Below are positions 1 through 9,296 of a stretch of DNA of 64,000 nucleotides, one piece after another. Within the stretch, counting starts at the first letter, position 1. The number at the start of each line of letters is the position of its first letter. The position numbers and the translations under genes were made by a program. The notes under the pieces were generated by a model that saw only the letters and a list, made by a program, of their open reading frames with translations, did not search any database and was not told the origin of the DNA. The stretch comes from Calditrichota bacterium (lineage in GTDB: Bacteria; Electryoneota; RPQS01), in NCBI GenBank assembly GCA_020637445.1, contig JACJVZ010000003.1, positions 1-64,000 on the forward strand, read 5' to 3'.

Positions 1-43
1 GGAATCTGAAAAACACGAAAAAGCCACGGCAAAGCGGCTTCGG

Positions 44-109
44 CTCATACCTCTTACCTCTTACCTCTGACCTTCTCTGACTTCATATTTCATATTTCAT
101 ATTTCATAC
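44..109. repeat. Degenerate heptamer array
   Basis: Two adjoining arrays with a 7-bp period: CTCTTAC-type units at 44-71, then three exact TTCATAT units and one variant at 82-109. It lies just downstream of the MATE stop codon and encodes nothing recognisable. Arrays of the same design occur in many other gaps of the window. Confidence 0.85.
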
Positions 110-120
110 TTTCTCCGCCG

Positions 121-1548
121 TCACAGCTCCTCAACCACCAACCAGTGTCCCCTACGGTAGATGAGATAAAATATCCCGCTGCCGATCGCGTGCCCGACCG
201 CGTATCCGCCGAGCATGCCATACGGCCCCCAACCGAGCCAGCGCCCAAAGATAAACATTGAGGTAACGACCAACCCCCAGTCTTCGAAAATACCGTAGAT
301 CATAGGGGTCAAGTTGCGTCCTGCACCATTGTACGAACTTGTCATCAATTCAAGAATAGCCCGGAACGGCAATGCAAAGACAAGGATACGCAAATACCAT
401 TTCCCGAGTGCAAGCGCGTCAGGCTCTTTGAAAAACATTTTGACCAATGGCTCACTAAACACCCAAATCAGCACGACAAAGACCGCCATGCACACGATCG
501 CCAAACGAATCGCGACTTGTGACGTGTGCCATGCCTGTTCGCGCTCGCGTGCGCCCAGATATTGGCCCACCAACGCGCCGGTGCCAAGTCCCAATCCAAC
601 GTTGATCATTTGACCGAATCTTAGTATGCGCTGAGCCATTCCGAAGAGAGCCACGACCAATGTGCCGTAGTGAGCAAAAAAACTGACCACGGCCGAATTC
701 ATTAGAGTGAAACTCAAAGAGCTGAATCCACTGGGATATCCGATGCGAATAATGCGCTTGAATTCGGGGATAGGCAAAGGCCTAAGATTCCACTTCACGA
801 CGACAGGTGATGCAGGCCGTGAGAGCATTGCGACTCCCAATAGCGCGACCGTAATGAACCCTATCGAATTCGCAATTGATGCCCCGAGAATCTCCAACCG
901 GGGAAACGGTCCCCATCCCAGAATCAGCAACGGATCGAGAATCATGTTTACAGCCACGCCGACCACTGATATCCACATGCCGATTCTTGGCCGACCTATT
1001 CCTCGGAATGCCGTATAAACCGAGAAACTGACCATCGTGAATCCTACGCATATCAGGTTCAGAAACGCGTAAGTAATTGCCAGATCCGCAACCTCTTGCT
1101 CGACTCCATAGAGGCGCAATGAAAATGGAAGAATGAGCAAACCTAAGAGGCCGAGCAGTGAGCCGACAACAAACTTCAAGAAGAACGTTGCTCTTATCGC
1201 TTGGGCTGTCGGATCGCCTCCTCCTTGGCCAAACCTCCTGCTGATAACCGCCACGCTGCCTGATCCAATGATGTGGTTCGGGAACATCAAAACCCATTGA
1301 AAAGCACCATATACTGTGACGGCAGCCACCGGAGCGGCTCCAATCTGAGCCAGCCAATAGATATTAACGGCATCATAAGTGCTTAACAATAGAAAACTTG
1401 CCAGCGAGGGCAGCCCCATATCGGCCACTCGACGGAGCATCTCCCTTTTCAGCCCGGGCGGAGGCGCAGAGAACTGCTTAGACGGCCCGTCTTTCGAAGT
1501 CAGGCGCTTAAGCGGTTTCTTAATGGACGACTGTATGATAGAAAACAT
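121..1548 (-). CDS. MATE family efflux transporter
   Basis: A 475-residue polytopic inner-membrane protein of the MATE (NorM/DinF-like) family, which exports drugs or organic cations using a Na+ or H+ gradient. The sequence is a run of about 12 hydrophobic segments with two similar halves; the GSGSVAVISRRFGQG stretch around residue 95 is typical of the family's first half. The chosen ATG lies only 11 nt after the T-tract of a terminator on the same strand. An internal ATG at 1440 is directly preceded by AGGGAG, but with no spacing, so it is less likely. The substrate cannot be told from sequence. The gene sits alone behind its own promoter, leader ORF and terminator, which suggests induction by attenuation, as for some antibiotic exporters. 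Confidence 0.9.
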   Translation of the reverse strand: MFSIIQSSIKKPLKRLTSKDGPSKQFSAPPPGLKREMLRRVADMGLPSLASFLLLSTYDAVNIYWLAQIGAAPVAAVTVYGAFQWVLMFPNHIIGSGSVAVISRRFGQGGGDPTAQAIRATFFLKFVVGSLLGLLGLLILPFSLRLYGVEQEVADLAITYAFLNLICVGFTMVSFSVYTAFRGIGRPRIGMWISVVGVAVNMILDPLLILGWGPFPRLEILGASIANSIGFITVALLGVAMLSRPASPVVVKWNLRPLPIPEFKRIIRIGYPSGFSSLSFTLMNSAVVSFFAHYGTLVVALFGMAQRILRFGQMINVGLGLGTGALVGQYLGAREREQAWHTSQVAIRLAIVCMAVFVVLIWVFSEPLVKMFFKEPDALALGKWYLRILVFALPFRAILELMTSSYNGAGRNLTPMIYGIFEDWGLVVTSMFIFGRWLGWGPYGMLGGYAVGHAIGSGIFYLIYRRGHWLVVEEL

Positions 1549-1558
1549 CGAGATATCT

Positions 1559-1593
1559 CAAAAAAAAACCCATCGAATTGTTTCGATGGGTTT
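1559..1593 (-). terminator. Attenuator terminator before the MATE gene
   Basis: On the minus strand an 11-bp perfect stem (AAACCCATCGA with TCGATGGGTTT, 6-nt loop) runs into nine T residues and ends 11 nt before the MATE ATG. The 5' arm CCCATCGA is also perfectly complementary to TCGATGGG inside the upstream leader ORF (1636-1643), giving a mutually exclusive antiterminator. Confidence 0.85.
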
Positions 1594-1617
1594 GAATATG
1601 CTGAACTTACTACAGAA

Positions 1618-1728
1618 TCAACGTAGGCATAGTCTCCCATCGAGAGCCGGCACGGGTACATCCTGAACGTTCTTCACGATCGTGGACGCCATAGTCGGGG
1701 CAAAGTATGTAACGGGAGTTGGGAACAT
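1618..1728 (-). CDS. Putative 36-aa leader peptide of the MATE attenuator
   Basis: A short ORF starting MFPTPVTYFAPTM and ending GRLCLR, about 33 nt downstream of the predicted transcription start and ending 25 nt before the terminator. No Shine-Dalgarno sequence is visible; an in-frame internal ATG at 1692 is an alternative start. The antiterminator strand TCGATGGG lies inside the ORF, 16 nt before the stop, where a terminating ribosome would mask it. It resembles no protein family convincingly; the function is inferred from position. Confidence 0.5.
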   Translation of the reverse strand: MFPTPVTYFAPTMASTIVKNVQDVPVPALDGRLCLR

Positions 1729-1767
1729 TGAAACTTGTTCGGGTGGTTTTAAGTTTGTGATTACCTT

Positions 1768-1796
1768 ATGATACTAAACGCTTCAAAGTTTGTCAA
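1768..1796 (-). promoter_or_regulatory. Sigma70-like promoter for the leader-MATE transcript
   Basis: Minus-strand TTGACA (1791-1796) and TATCAT (1768-1773) separated by exactly 17 bp, giving a start near 1761 and a leader of about 210 nt before the MATE ATG. Confidence 0.75.
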
Positions 1797-2099
1797 GAGG
1801 GTTGATTGAATTTAATTGCCAAGCCGTTCCTGCCGATAACCCTATGAAAGAGGGTCTCTTTTCTCAATGAACTATTCCCTTAATCGCCGCGCAGCTCTTG
1901 CAACTCTGTCCGGTTTTTGATAAGTTGAGTAATCTTTGGGTCTTCAATTAGTTATGGAGGTGTCCGAGCGGCACTTGATTGAACAGATTTGGTAGCCGTC
2001 AGGCAGTTTGCCCGGGGCGAGGAAAATGCCTCGTATTGAAGTAATCAACCTTCATCAAAAGACCCGGATCTCCATAAACAATCACTCATTGGACGGAGC
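1797..2099. other. Intergenic region, no gene seen
   Basis: AT-rich divergent spacer between the MATE leader and sprA. It should carry the sprA promoter, which I could not place with confidence. A GGAGGTGTCCGAGCGG stretch at 1956 resembles the 5' end of a serine tRNA, but no anticodon arm, T-arm or acceptor 3' strand follows. Confidence 0.5.
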
Positions 2100-5000
2100 T
2101 TGAAGACCCCGAAGGGAGTCCTATTTCTATTCTTAGCCTGCTTCTTCGCATGCGGTATGTCCGCACGCGCAGAGGTGGGCTTTTCGTTCTCTCTAAAATA
2201 CCAGTCTCTCGCTTATCGGCTGACCTCGCCTCCCTCGCGCGGAATTTCCTTTTACGGAGAACAGGCTCTTATGCCCGTTTCTGCGCAAAACCGTCTTGAA
2301 AGCGTCGAATTCGACTCTCTGTTTACCAAAGCGAGAATAAGCCTTCGCGTCGGCGAAACAGATGTCGTGACTCCCCTGCCGATGAGCTATGAGCAGTACC
2401 GCGACCTCCGCATCGCCAGCGATCTGCGCAAGGCGTTTATTGATGAAACGATCAAAATGTTTAAGGCTGCGGCGGCGGCCAATGCGGGTGAAGGCATCGC
2501 CATCGACGTGCCCTTCCGTATCAAGTCCAAGACTTTCCGCAGAATTTTCGGCGGCGACAACATCGGTTTGCGCGTGCAAGGTTCGATCACGATTGACGGA
2601 AAGTACCGCCGTCAGAAGTTCGATGAACTGCAGGCCGCCAACCAGCGGAACACGAATAACAACTTCAATATCGACATGACGCAGCGCTTCACCATCGCCG
2701 GAAAGATCGGCGAAAAAGTGCAAGTGGACGTCAATCAGGACTCGGAACGCCTGTTCGACTTTGAAAACTCGCTGAAGCTCACCTACACGGGTGATAAAGA
2801 TGAGATCGTTCAGAAAGTCGAAGCAGGAAACGTCAGCTTGAGCCTCGGAACAAGGCTCGCGACCTTCTCGGGTCAAAACAAAGGTCTGTTCGGTCTGAAA
2901 ACCGAAGCCAAGGTCGGTGCGTTGAAACTGACCGGCATTGCATCACTCGAACGCGGCCAAAAGAACAAACAGCGACCCAACGAGAATGCGCGCCGGACGA
3001 CGTGGTCTGAAAAAGACTTCCTCCAAAATGTCTACTTCTGGGTGACGAACTCGACCGTCACCGATTCCGCCGGTACGGTTTTGGTCAGCAACTACCGCGA
3101 GAACTACCGCCGCCTTGCCAACCGCACGCACGTGTTGCCGGATATCCAGCTCAGTGACATCGAATTGTGGGTAAGCACGACCGAAACCGGCAGTCAGCAA
3201 GGCGTCGAAACCGCTAACGGCGCGGCCGTGTCGATGCAAAACTACTCGCGCATCGATCTCCCGGAAGCAGAACTCGAAAGCAACGGCGAAGAAGAAATCA
3301 CGGGATTGTTCCGCCGACTGCAAGTCGGAACGGACTATGATTTCCGCAGCGATCTCGGTTACATCCGGCTACGCACGCCGCTCCAAAGCAACGTCGCGTT
3401 GGCTTGCGCATTCAGAACCGCGAACGGCGACGAGTTCGGCCAGATGGTCCCCGTCGACAACAACGTGCGGCTCGTTTTGTTGAAACCGCGAGTCACGTCG
3501 CCCACAAGTTCGACGTGGTCATTGATGTTCCGCCACGTCTACTCCGTGCAAGCCACGAACATCAATCCCGAGAATTTCAGTTTGGAAATCATTCGCGGTG
3601 AAGATGTCGGCGGACAACCCGAGAACGGCCCGCCGGGCGACACCCGGACATATTTGTCATTCTTCGATTTCGACTTGGAAGGTGCCAACGGTACCGGCGA
3701 CCCGGACGGAGTCGTCGACGACTACGAAGCGCTCCTCGATCCTGTCCACGGCGAAATTCACTTCCTCGACCTGACCCCCTTCGATCCTTCCGGCTACGTC
3801 AATCCTTTTACAGGCGAACAAACAGTCTGGCGGCTCGACAGTCTCGACTCGCAAATCGACAGCGGCGGCTACCTTGCTCCCGAACTCTACACGATCGAAC
3901 CGACGCGACTGTCGTCTCTGGGCCGCAAATGGCGTTTCCAAACGGAGTATCAAGGCTCAACGGCGCAGTTCGACTTGGGACCGCTGGTGCTTGAAGGCTC
4001 GGAAGAAGTCACCCTGAACGGACAGCGCCTGAATCGCGGCGCCGACTACACGATCGACTATCTTTCCGGTCAGCTCAAAATTCTGAATGAAGCGGCCAAA
4101 GCCCCCAACGCGGATCTCGAAATCACGTACGAGTCCGGTCAGGTCTTCCAGCTCGACCGCAAGACACTGCTTGGAGCGCGCGCCGAATACGAACTCTGGC
4201 AAGATTCGTACATCGGCGGTATGATGCTGCATCTAAACGAGAAATCCCTCGACCAGCGCGTGCGTATCGGCAACGAACCGATTCGCAATACGCTCTACGA
4301 CTTGAATTCGCAGTTGAAGTTCAAACCGAACTTCCTGACCGGCGTCGCCGACAGACTGCCGCTTGTGCGCACGAACGTCGAATCGGAACTTGTGCTTGAC
4401 GGTGAAGTCGCGAAGGTTTTCCCGAATCCGAACTCACTCTCCAACGACGCGACGGGCGACAACAACGGCGTCGCGTTCATCGACGATTTTGAAGCCTCTC
4501 GCCGCAGCGTGCCTCTTGGAATGCTGCGCAAGAACTGGACGATCTCGTCTATTCCGGTGGACTCGGAGCTCGACTCGCTGCGCGGACGCATTCGCTGGTG
4601 GAATCCGCGTCCCGAAGATCAGGTGCGCGTGCAAGACGTCTATCCCGAACGCGAAACCAACTCGCAAGTCGCCGACCGTCTGCAATCGATTGTGATGGAG
4701 TTTGTTCCCGATTCCTCCGACGGCGCTCCCGAGCGCAGTTGGGGCGGCGTGATGAGATACTTAGGCGCGGGGTACGAAGATCAATCGCGCGCGCAGTTCC
4801 TGGAATTCTGGATTCAGCTTCCGCCCGAATCCCGCGCGCAAGGCGAACTGGTCATCGATCTCGGAGCGATCTCCGAAGACGCTCTCCCGAACGACTCGAT
4901 GGACTCGGAAGACCGGCCCGACGGCGAAGTTGTCCAGTCTCCCAGACGTGAATACGGAAACGGCGTGTTGAGTCAAGATGAAGACACGGGAATCGACGGC

Positions 5001-8000
5001 ATTCCCGCCGCCGACCCAGCGGACTCCGCCTATTGGAACGGTCCGACACGCCCGCCTGTGCCGTCTTGGGACGACTATCACTACGACATCGGATCAAACG
5101 ATTACCGGGCCATCAACGGAACGGAAGGCAGTCTGCGGGGAGGGGACGAATCTTCGAGCAACATTGACAGCGAAGACCTTGACGGCAACCGCTCTCTCGA
5201 TCAGACGAACAACTATTTCAGTTACACGATTGATCTGAGTTACACCAACCCTCTGATCGTCGGCGGTCAAGATCGTTGGCGGCTCTTCAGAATTCCGATT
5301 GATTCGGACGATCCCAGCGTGAAACGCGTGGTCGGCAACCCCAGCCTGACGGACATCCGCTTCGCGCGTATGTATTTCAAAGGCATGGCCGATTCGACGC
5401 GTATCCAGATCGTACAAAACGACATCGTCACCAACGAGTGGCAGCCGATTTATGTTGATCAGGATTCCACCGAGTTCGTGTCCGTCGCGGTTATCAACAA
5501 CCACGAAAACCCACAGTACACCAGCCCTCCCGGCGTGCAGGGTGAAATTGATCCCATCACCAACTTGCGTCAGCGCGAGCAAAGCCTCGTGCTCCACGTT
5601 GAATCCCTGCAAGGCGTGGACAGCGCGCGCCACACCGGTCTTGTTTTGCCGCCGGCGGAATTCTTCACCGCGAAGAATCTCTACCAGCAGCTCAACATGA
5701 TCGAGTATAAGCGCATGAAGATGTTTGTGCACGGCGGCGGCACCGACGAAGCTCTTTTCCCCGACACGACGTATCAGATTATCTTGCGTCTCGGCACCTC
5801 GTTCTCCAATACGAACCAAAACTACTACGACATCGTCAAGACGGTGCATCGCGGCTGGGATTCGCGCAACACGATTGACGTGGCCATGAACGACTTGTCG
5901 ATTCTCAGTGCGTGGCGCAGTGACGAGACGCGCGAAGACTACGACTCCTCGCGTGCGGCGACGTACGGCAGGTACGCCGTGTTGATGGACTCGGCGCTGT
6001 CAATTGACGACAGCTTGGTCGTGTTCGGCCGTCCGTCTTTGCAGAGTATCGGATTTATCGCGCTCGGTGTACGCCTAAAATCCAAGTACCGCAGCGGCAA
6101 CGACGACGAGATTTGGGTCGACGAGTTGCGCGTTTCGGATATTTACAAAGACCCCGGCACTGCCGGAGAATTTGCCGCGACGCTGAAAATCGCAGATCTG
6201 TTGACGATGGGCGGTTCGTACACGAAACGTGACGCCGACTTCCACAACGTCAACACTCGAACGGGCGACCAGCGCACGTCGGAAACGTACCGCGGATCGC
6301 TGACGGTGCAAATGCAAAAGTTCGGATTGGAAAACTATGGCTTCGCGCTGCCTGTCAGCGCAAACTATACGGAGTCGACTGAAATTCCAAAATACGTTCC
6401 CGGCACGGACGCGCGCGTCGATCAATCGAATCCTGACACGGCGGTCGTGGCCGAATCGCGCACGTGGACGTACACGGCAAGCTACGCCAAATCCGGAAAT
6501 TCTCCCAATCCGATTGTGCGTTGGACGGCGGAAAAATTGCGATTGAGTTGGGATCACTCTCTGTCCAAGCGCAAAGATTACCAAACTCTCTATCAAACTC
6601 AAAAAACGACCAACACGCGCGCGGACTACACTTTCCCGACGGCTTCGGGACGTGGTCTGGCTCCGTTTTGGTTCTTGAATGGCGTTCCGCTCTTGAGCGA
6701 GATCGGCAATCCGCATCTACACTACAAACCGCGCTCGCTGACGGGCAATCTGTCCGCGCGCCGCACGGAAGCCGAACGGCAAACCAGAACCGGACTGCGA
6801 ACAATTTCACCTGACTTCTCCGCCTCAGGCTCCGGAAGCGTCGCTTTCGATTTGACGGAAACGGTCAGCACGTCGATGACACAGACGTACGGTTGGACGT
6901 TGCTCGATCCGATTCTTTTCGACCGCAACGGCGACGGACAAATCGACTCTACGGTAAATCAAGTTCGCTCGTGGACGGACGTCGCAAGTGTGAACCGCCG
7001 CGATCTGCTTTCCGAAACGTGGGGCTGGAACAACACCTATTCTCCGCGCTTCGCCAGTTGGTTCGCTCCGACCGCGACCTACACGTCGGCCTATAGTTGG
7101 CAAAAGAACCAGCGCAACAACAACTACACGCAGAGCGGTCTGGGGAACATTCAGAACCAGCAAACCGTCTCCAACAGCGCAAATCTCGGAGGAGATGTTT
7201 CGCTCGACTTGAAAAATATCTTCGGCAGCGGTGGCGGCGCAAGAGACCGCGGTCGCAGGCGGGAAGCTCCGCGCGAAGAACCTAAGCGAACGGCGGCAAA
7301 GAATGATTCCACTGGATCGGATTCGACTGCCGTAGAAGAAGTCGCAGAGCGCGGACCCGGAATCTCACCTTTGAAAATCCTCGGCAAGTCGCTTACTCCC
7401 GTCAAGACCGTGCTCTTCCTGTTCGATCCGTTCCAAGTCGGTTACGACAATTCCAAAACTCACTCGCTGAACAACGTGACCGGCCCGGCTTCGCTCGACT
7501 ATCGTCTCGGTTGGTCGCAAAAGCCCGGCACGGAAGTCCCGGCCGCGACCGACGGTTCGGTACAATTGACCGTGCAGGGCGCAAACAGCGAGACAAACGA
7601 TTACAACGTGCGCTCCGGTATCAGACTTTCCAGAGACATTCGCACGACGTTTTCGTGGAACTTGCGAGACAGCGAAACTCACGGTAATACGAGCAACGGA
7701 TTTAAGGATCAAACGTATTTCTGGCTCGCCAACGACAAAGGACTCGCCACCGAGATTCCGTTCGCCGACGTCACGTTGGACTGGTCCGGATTCGAACGAA
7801 TTTCCTTCTTGTCGAAAGCCGCGCGCACCGTGGCTCTGAATTCCGGTCTCTCAAACCGTCTGCGCGAAGACTGGCAAAGTCAATCCTCGAACATCACGAC
7901 CCGCACATACTCCCGCAGTTGGAGTCCGCTGGTTGGTGTGAGTATTTCGTGGTTGAACAGCATTGATTCGCAAATCAGACTGAACTCGCAAAGCAGTTTC

Positions 8001-8393
8001 ACCAACTCGGTGCTGCAAGGCAACATGCAGCGCAGCTCAACCAAGGGAGCGAACGCGACCGTCAGTTACACGCTGCGCACCGGTTTCCGTCTGCCCGTTC
8101 CGCTGCTCGGCGCGATGCGGCTCGAAAACTCGACCGTGTTCTCGTTGAATGTCGACTACTCGACCAACCTGCAGGAACGTACGCAGCCGACCAGCGAAGA
8201 AAACGACGTCAAGTGGACCACACAGCGCGACGAAGTCTCATGGTCGTTCCAACCGGGCATGCAGTATACCTTCTCAAGTTCGGTTCGCGGCGGAGCACAG
8301 CTTCAATATCAACAGGTGAAAGACAAAATCACCGACAAAGGTTCGAAGTTGATTGAGTTCGGCATCAATGTCAACATCCAGATTCGCGGATAA
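2100..8393 (+). CDS. sprA: SprA-family outer-membrane translocon protein
   Basis: A 2,097-residue protein of the SprA/Sov family. In Bacteroidetes this forms the giant beta-barrel conduit of the type IX secretion system and supports gliding. A signal peptide (hydrophobic core LFLFLACFFACG, cleavage after ARA about residue 25) is followed by a long beta-rich sequence with recurrent GxDY and SLGRKWRF-like segments and family-typical stretches such as FIDDFEASRR near residue 800. A low-complexity charged loop lies near residues 1710-1755. Length is close to Bacteroidetes SprA (about 2,400). The start is a TTG at 2100, chosen because the signal peptide begins there. GGAG at 2095 is too close to act as a normal ribosome site, so the exact start is uncertain. 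The next gene is a glutaminyl-cyclase-like enzyme, which also fits type IX export. Confidence 0.9.
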   Translation: MKTPKGVLFLFLACFFACGMSARAEVGFSFSLKYQSLAYRLTSPPSRGISFYGEQALMPVSAQNRLESVEFDSLFTKARISLRVGETDVVTPLPMSYEQYRDLRIASDLRKAFIDETIKMFKAAAAANAGEGIAIDVPFRIKSKTFRRIFGGDNIGLRVQGSITIDGKYRRQKFDELQAANQRNTNNNFNIDMTQRFTIAGKIGEKVQVDVNQDSERLFDFENSLKLTYTGDKDEIVQKVEAGNVSLSLGTRLATFSGQNKGLFGLKTEAKVGALKLTGIASLERGQKNKQRPNENARRTTWSEKDFLQNVYFWVTNSTVTDSAGTVLVSNYRENYRRLANRTHVLPDIQLSDIELWVSTTETGSQQGVETANGAAVSMQNYSRIDLPEAELESNGEEEITGLFRRLQVGTDYDFRSDLGYIRLRTPLQSNVALACAFRTANGDEFGQMVPVDNNVRLVLLKPRVTSPTSSTWSLMFRHVYSVQATNINPENFSLEIIRGEDVGGQPENGPPGDTRTYLSFFDFDLEGANGTGDPDGVVDDYEALLDPVHGEIHFLDLTPFDPSGYVNPFTGEQTVWRLDSLDSQIDSGGYLAPELYTIEPTRLSSLGRKWRFQTEYQGSTAQFDLGPLVLEGSEEVTLNGQRLNRGADYTIDYLSGQLKILNEAAKAPNADLEITYESGQVFQLDRKTLLGARAEYELWQDSYIGGMMLHLNEKSLDQRVRIGNEPIRNTLYDLNSQLKFKPNFLTGVADRLPLVRTNVESELVLDGEVAKVFPNPNSLSNDATGDNNGVAFIDDFEASRRSVPLGMLRKNWTISSIPVDSELDSLRGRIRWWNPRPEDQVRVQDVYPERETNSQVADRLQSIVMEFVPDSSDGAPERSWGGVMRYLGAGYEDQSRAQFLEFWIQLPPESRAQGELVIDLGAISEDALPNDSMDSEDRPDGEVVQSPRREYGNGVLSQDEDTGIDGIPAADPADSAYWNGPTRPPVPSWDDYHYDIGSNDYRAINGTEGSLRGGDESSSNIDSEDLDGNRSLDQTNNYFSYTIDLSYTNPLIVGGQDRWRLFRIPIDSDDPSVKRVVGNPSLTDIRFARMYFKGMADSTRIQIVQNDIVTNEWQPIYVDQDSTEFVSVAVINNHENPQYTSPPGVQGEIDPITNLRQREQSLVLHVESLQGVDSARHTGLVLPPAEFFTAKNLYQQLNMIEYKRMKMFVHGGGTDEALFPDTTYQIILRLGTSFSNTNQNYYDIVKTVHRGWDSRNTIDVAMNDLSILSAWRSDETREDYDSSRAATYGRYAVLMDSALSIDDSLVVFGRPSLQSIGFIALGVRLKSKYRSGNDDEIWVDELRVSDIYKDPGTAGEFAATLKIADLLTMGGSYTKRDADFHNVNTRTGDQRTSETYRGSLTVQMQKFGLENYGFALPVSANYTESTEIPKYVPGTDARVDQSNPDTAVVAESRTWTYTASYAKSGNSPNPIVRWTAEKLRLSWDHSLSKRKDYQTLYQTQKTTNTRADYTFPTASGRGLAPFWFLNGVPLLSEIGNPHLHYKPRSLTGNLSARRTEAERQTRTGLRTISPDFSASGSGSVAFDLTETVSTSMTQTYGWTLLDPILFDRNGDGQIDSTVNQVRSWTDVASVNRRDLLSETWGWNNTYSPRFASWFAPTATYTSAYSWQKNQRNNNYTQSGLGNIQNQQTVSNSANLGGDVSLDLKNIFGSGGGARDRGRRREAPREEPKRTAAKNDSTGSDSTAVEEVAERGPGISPLKILGKSLTPVKTVLFLFDPFQVGYDNSKTHSLNNVTGPASLDYRLGWSQKPGTEVPAATDGSVQLTVQGANSETNDYNVRSGIRLSRDIRTTFSWNLRDSETHGNTSNGFKDQTYFWLANDKGLATEIPFADVTLDWSGFERISFLSKAARTVALNSGLSNRLREDWQSQSSNITTRTYSRSWSPLVGVSISWLNSIDSQIRLNSQSSFTNSVLQGNMQRSSTKGANATVSYTLRTGFRLPVPLLGAMRLENSTVFSLNVDYSTNLQERTQPTSEENDVKWTTQRDEVSWSFQPGMQYTFSSSVRGGAQLQYQQVKDKITDKGSKLIEFGINVNIQIRG

Positions 8394-8414
8394 GCAAATT
8401 TTCGAGAACTGCAC

Positions 8415-9296
8415 ATGCGCCGACTATTTCTCGCACTTATGCTGACCGCCGCCGCCGTGCACGCGTTTGATCAGGACCGAGCGTTCACGATGCTGAAAGC
8501 GCAAGTCGCGTTCGGACCTCGTGTCCCCAATTCGCCGCAGGCCGATTCCTGCCGCGAGTTTCTGCTCCGCGAATTGAGTTTCTGGTGCGACACCGCGTGG
8601 GTCCAGCCGTTCGAATATAACAGCGCGGATCGCAGCGAAAAACTGAATTTGTACAATATCGTCGGGCAGTTCAATCCGCAGTCCAAAGACCGTGTGATGC
8701 TCTGCGCGCACTGGGACTCGCGCCCGATGGCCGATCGCGATCCCGATTCGACGAATCACAACAAAGGTATTCCGGCGGCCAACGACGGCGCGGGCAGCGT
8801 GGCGATTCTTCTGGAAGTCGCGCGGCAATTGTCGCTGAAACCCGTTTCCTTCGGCGTGGATATCGTCTTCTTCGACGGTGAAGACTACGGTCGCGAAGGC
8901 GTCACCGACGAGTACTTGATCGGCTCCCGCCATTTCGCGCGCACACAGCCCGTGCCGATTCCGCACTACGGAATCTTGCTCGACATGGTGTCCGAAAAAG
9001 ACTTGCGAATTCCCTACGAGATGAATTCATTCGTGCACGCCCGCAAAATCGTCGACAAAGTCTTCGACGCCGCCGAACGCGGCAAGGCGATGTCCTTTGT
9101 CCGCGAACCGGGCGAATCCGTCATGGATGATCACTTTCCTTTTCTTGAGAAAGGCGTGCCCGTCATCGATCTGATCGATTTTGACTACAAGTATTGGCAC
9201 ACGATGGAAGATACGCCGGACAAATGTTCGCCCTACAGCATGGGAGAAGTGGGCCGGACGCTGCTGGACGTTTTGCACGCGGAGAAATTTGAATGA
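8415..9296 (+). CDS. Secreted M28-family peptidase / glutaminyl-peptide cyclotransferase
   Basis: A 293-residue protein with a short signal peptide (cleavage after VHA, about residue 17) and an M28 zinc-hydrolase fold. Visible motifs: AHWDSRP, NDGAGSVA with a metal Asp, FFDGED with the acidic catalytic/metal residues, DHFPF, and WHTMEDTPDKCS with the last metal His. This WHTxxDTxDK pattern and single-zinc layout match type II glutaminyl cyclases, which convert N-terminal Gln of exported proteins to pyroglutamate. In type IX secretion bacteria such enzymes act in the periplasm on freshly cleaved proteins. Several exported proteins in this window have Gln at the predicted +1 position. It overlaps the next gene by 4 nt (ATGA), so the two are probably co-translated. 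A plain aminopeptidase role cannot be excluded. Confidence 0.85.
   Translation: MRRLFLALMLTAAAVHAFDQDRAFTMLKAQVAFGPRVPNSPQADSCREFLLRELSFWCDTAWVQPFEYNSADRSEKLNLYNIVGQFNPQSKDRVMLCAHWDSRPMADRDPDSTNHNKGIPAANDGAGSVAILLEVARQLSLKPVSFGVDIVFFDGEDYGREGVTDEYLIGSRHFARTQPVPIPHYGILLDMVSEKDLRIPYEMNSFVHARKIVDKVFDAAERGKAMSFVREPGESVMDDHFPFLEKGVPVIDLIDFDYKYWHTMEDTPDKCSPYSMGEVGRTLLDVLHAEKFE

Noticed and set aside
1956..2040. Serine-tRNA-like GGAGGTGTCCGAGCGG
   Set aside because: No anticodon stem-loop, T-arm GGTTCGA or matching acceptor 3' strand follows; only the first 16 bases resemble a tRNA.
5094..5849. 251-codon minus-strand frame within sprA
   Set aside because: Shadow of sprA; composition follows the coding strand's codon bias.
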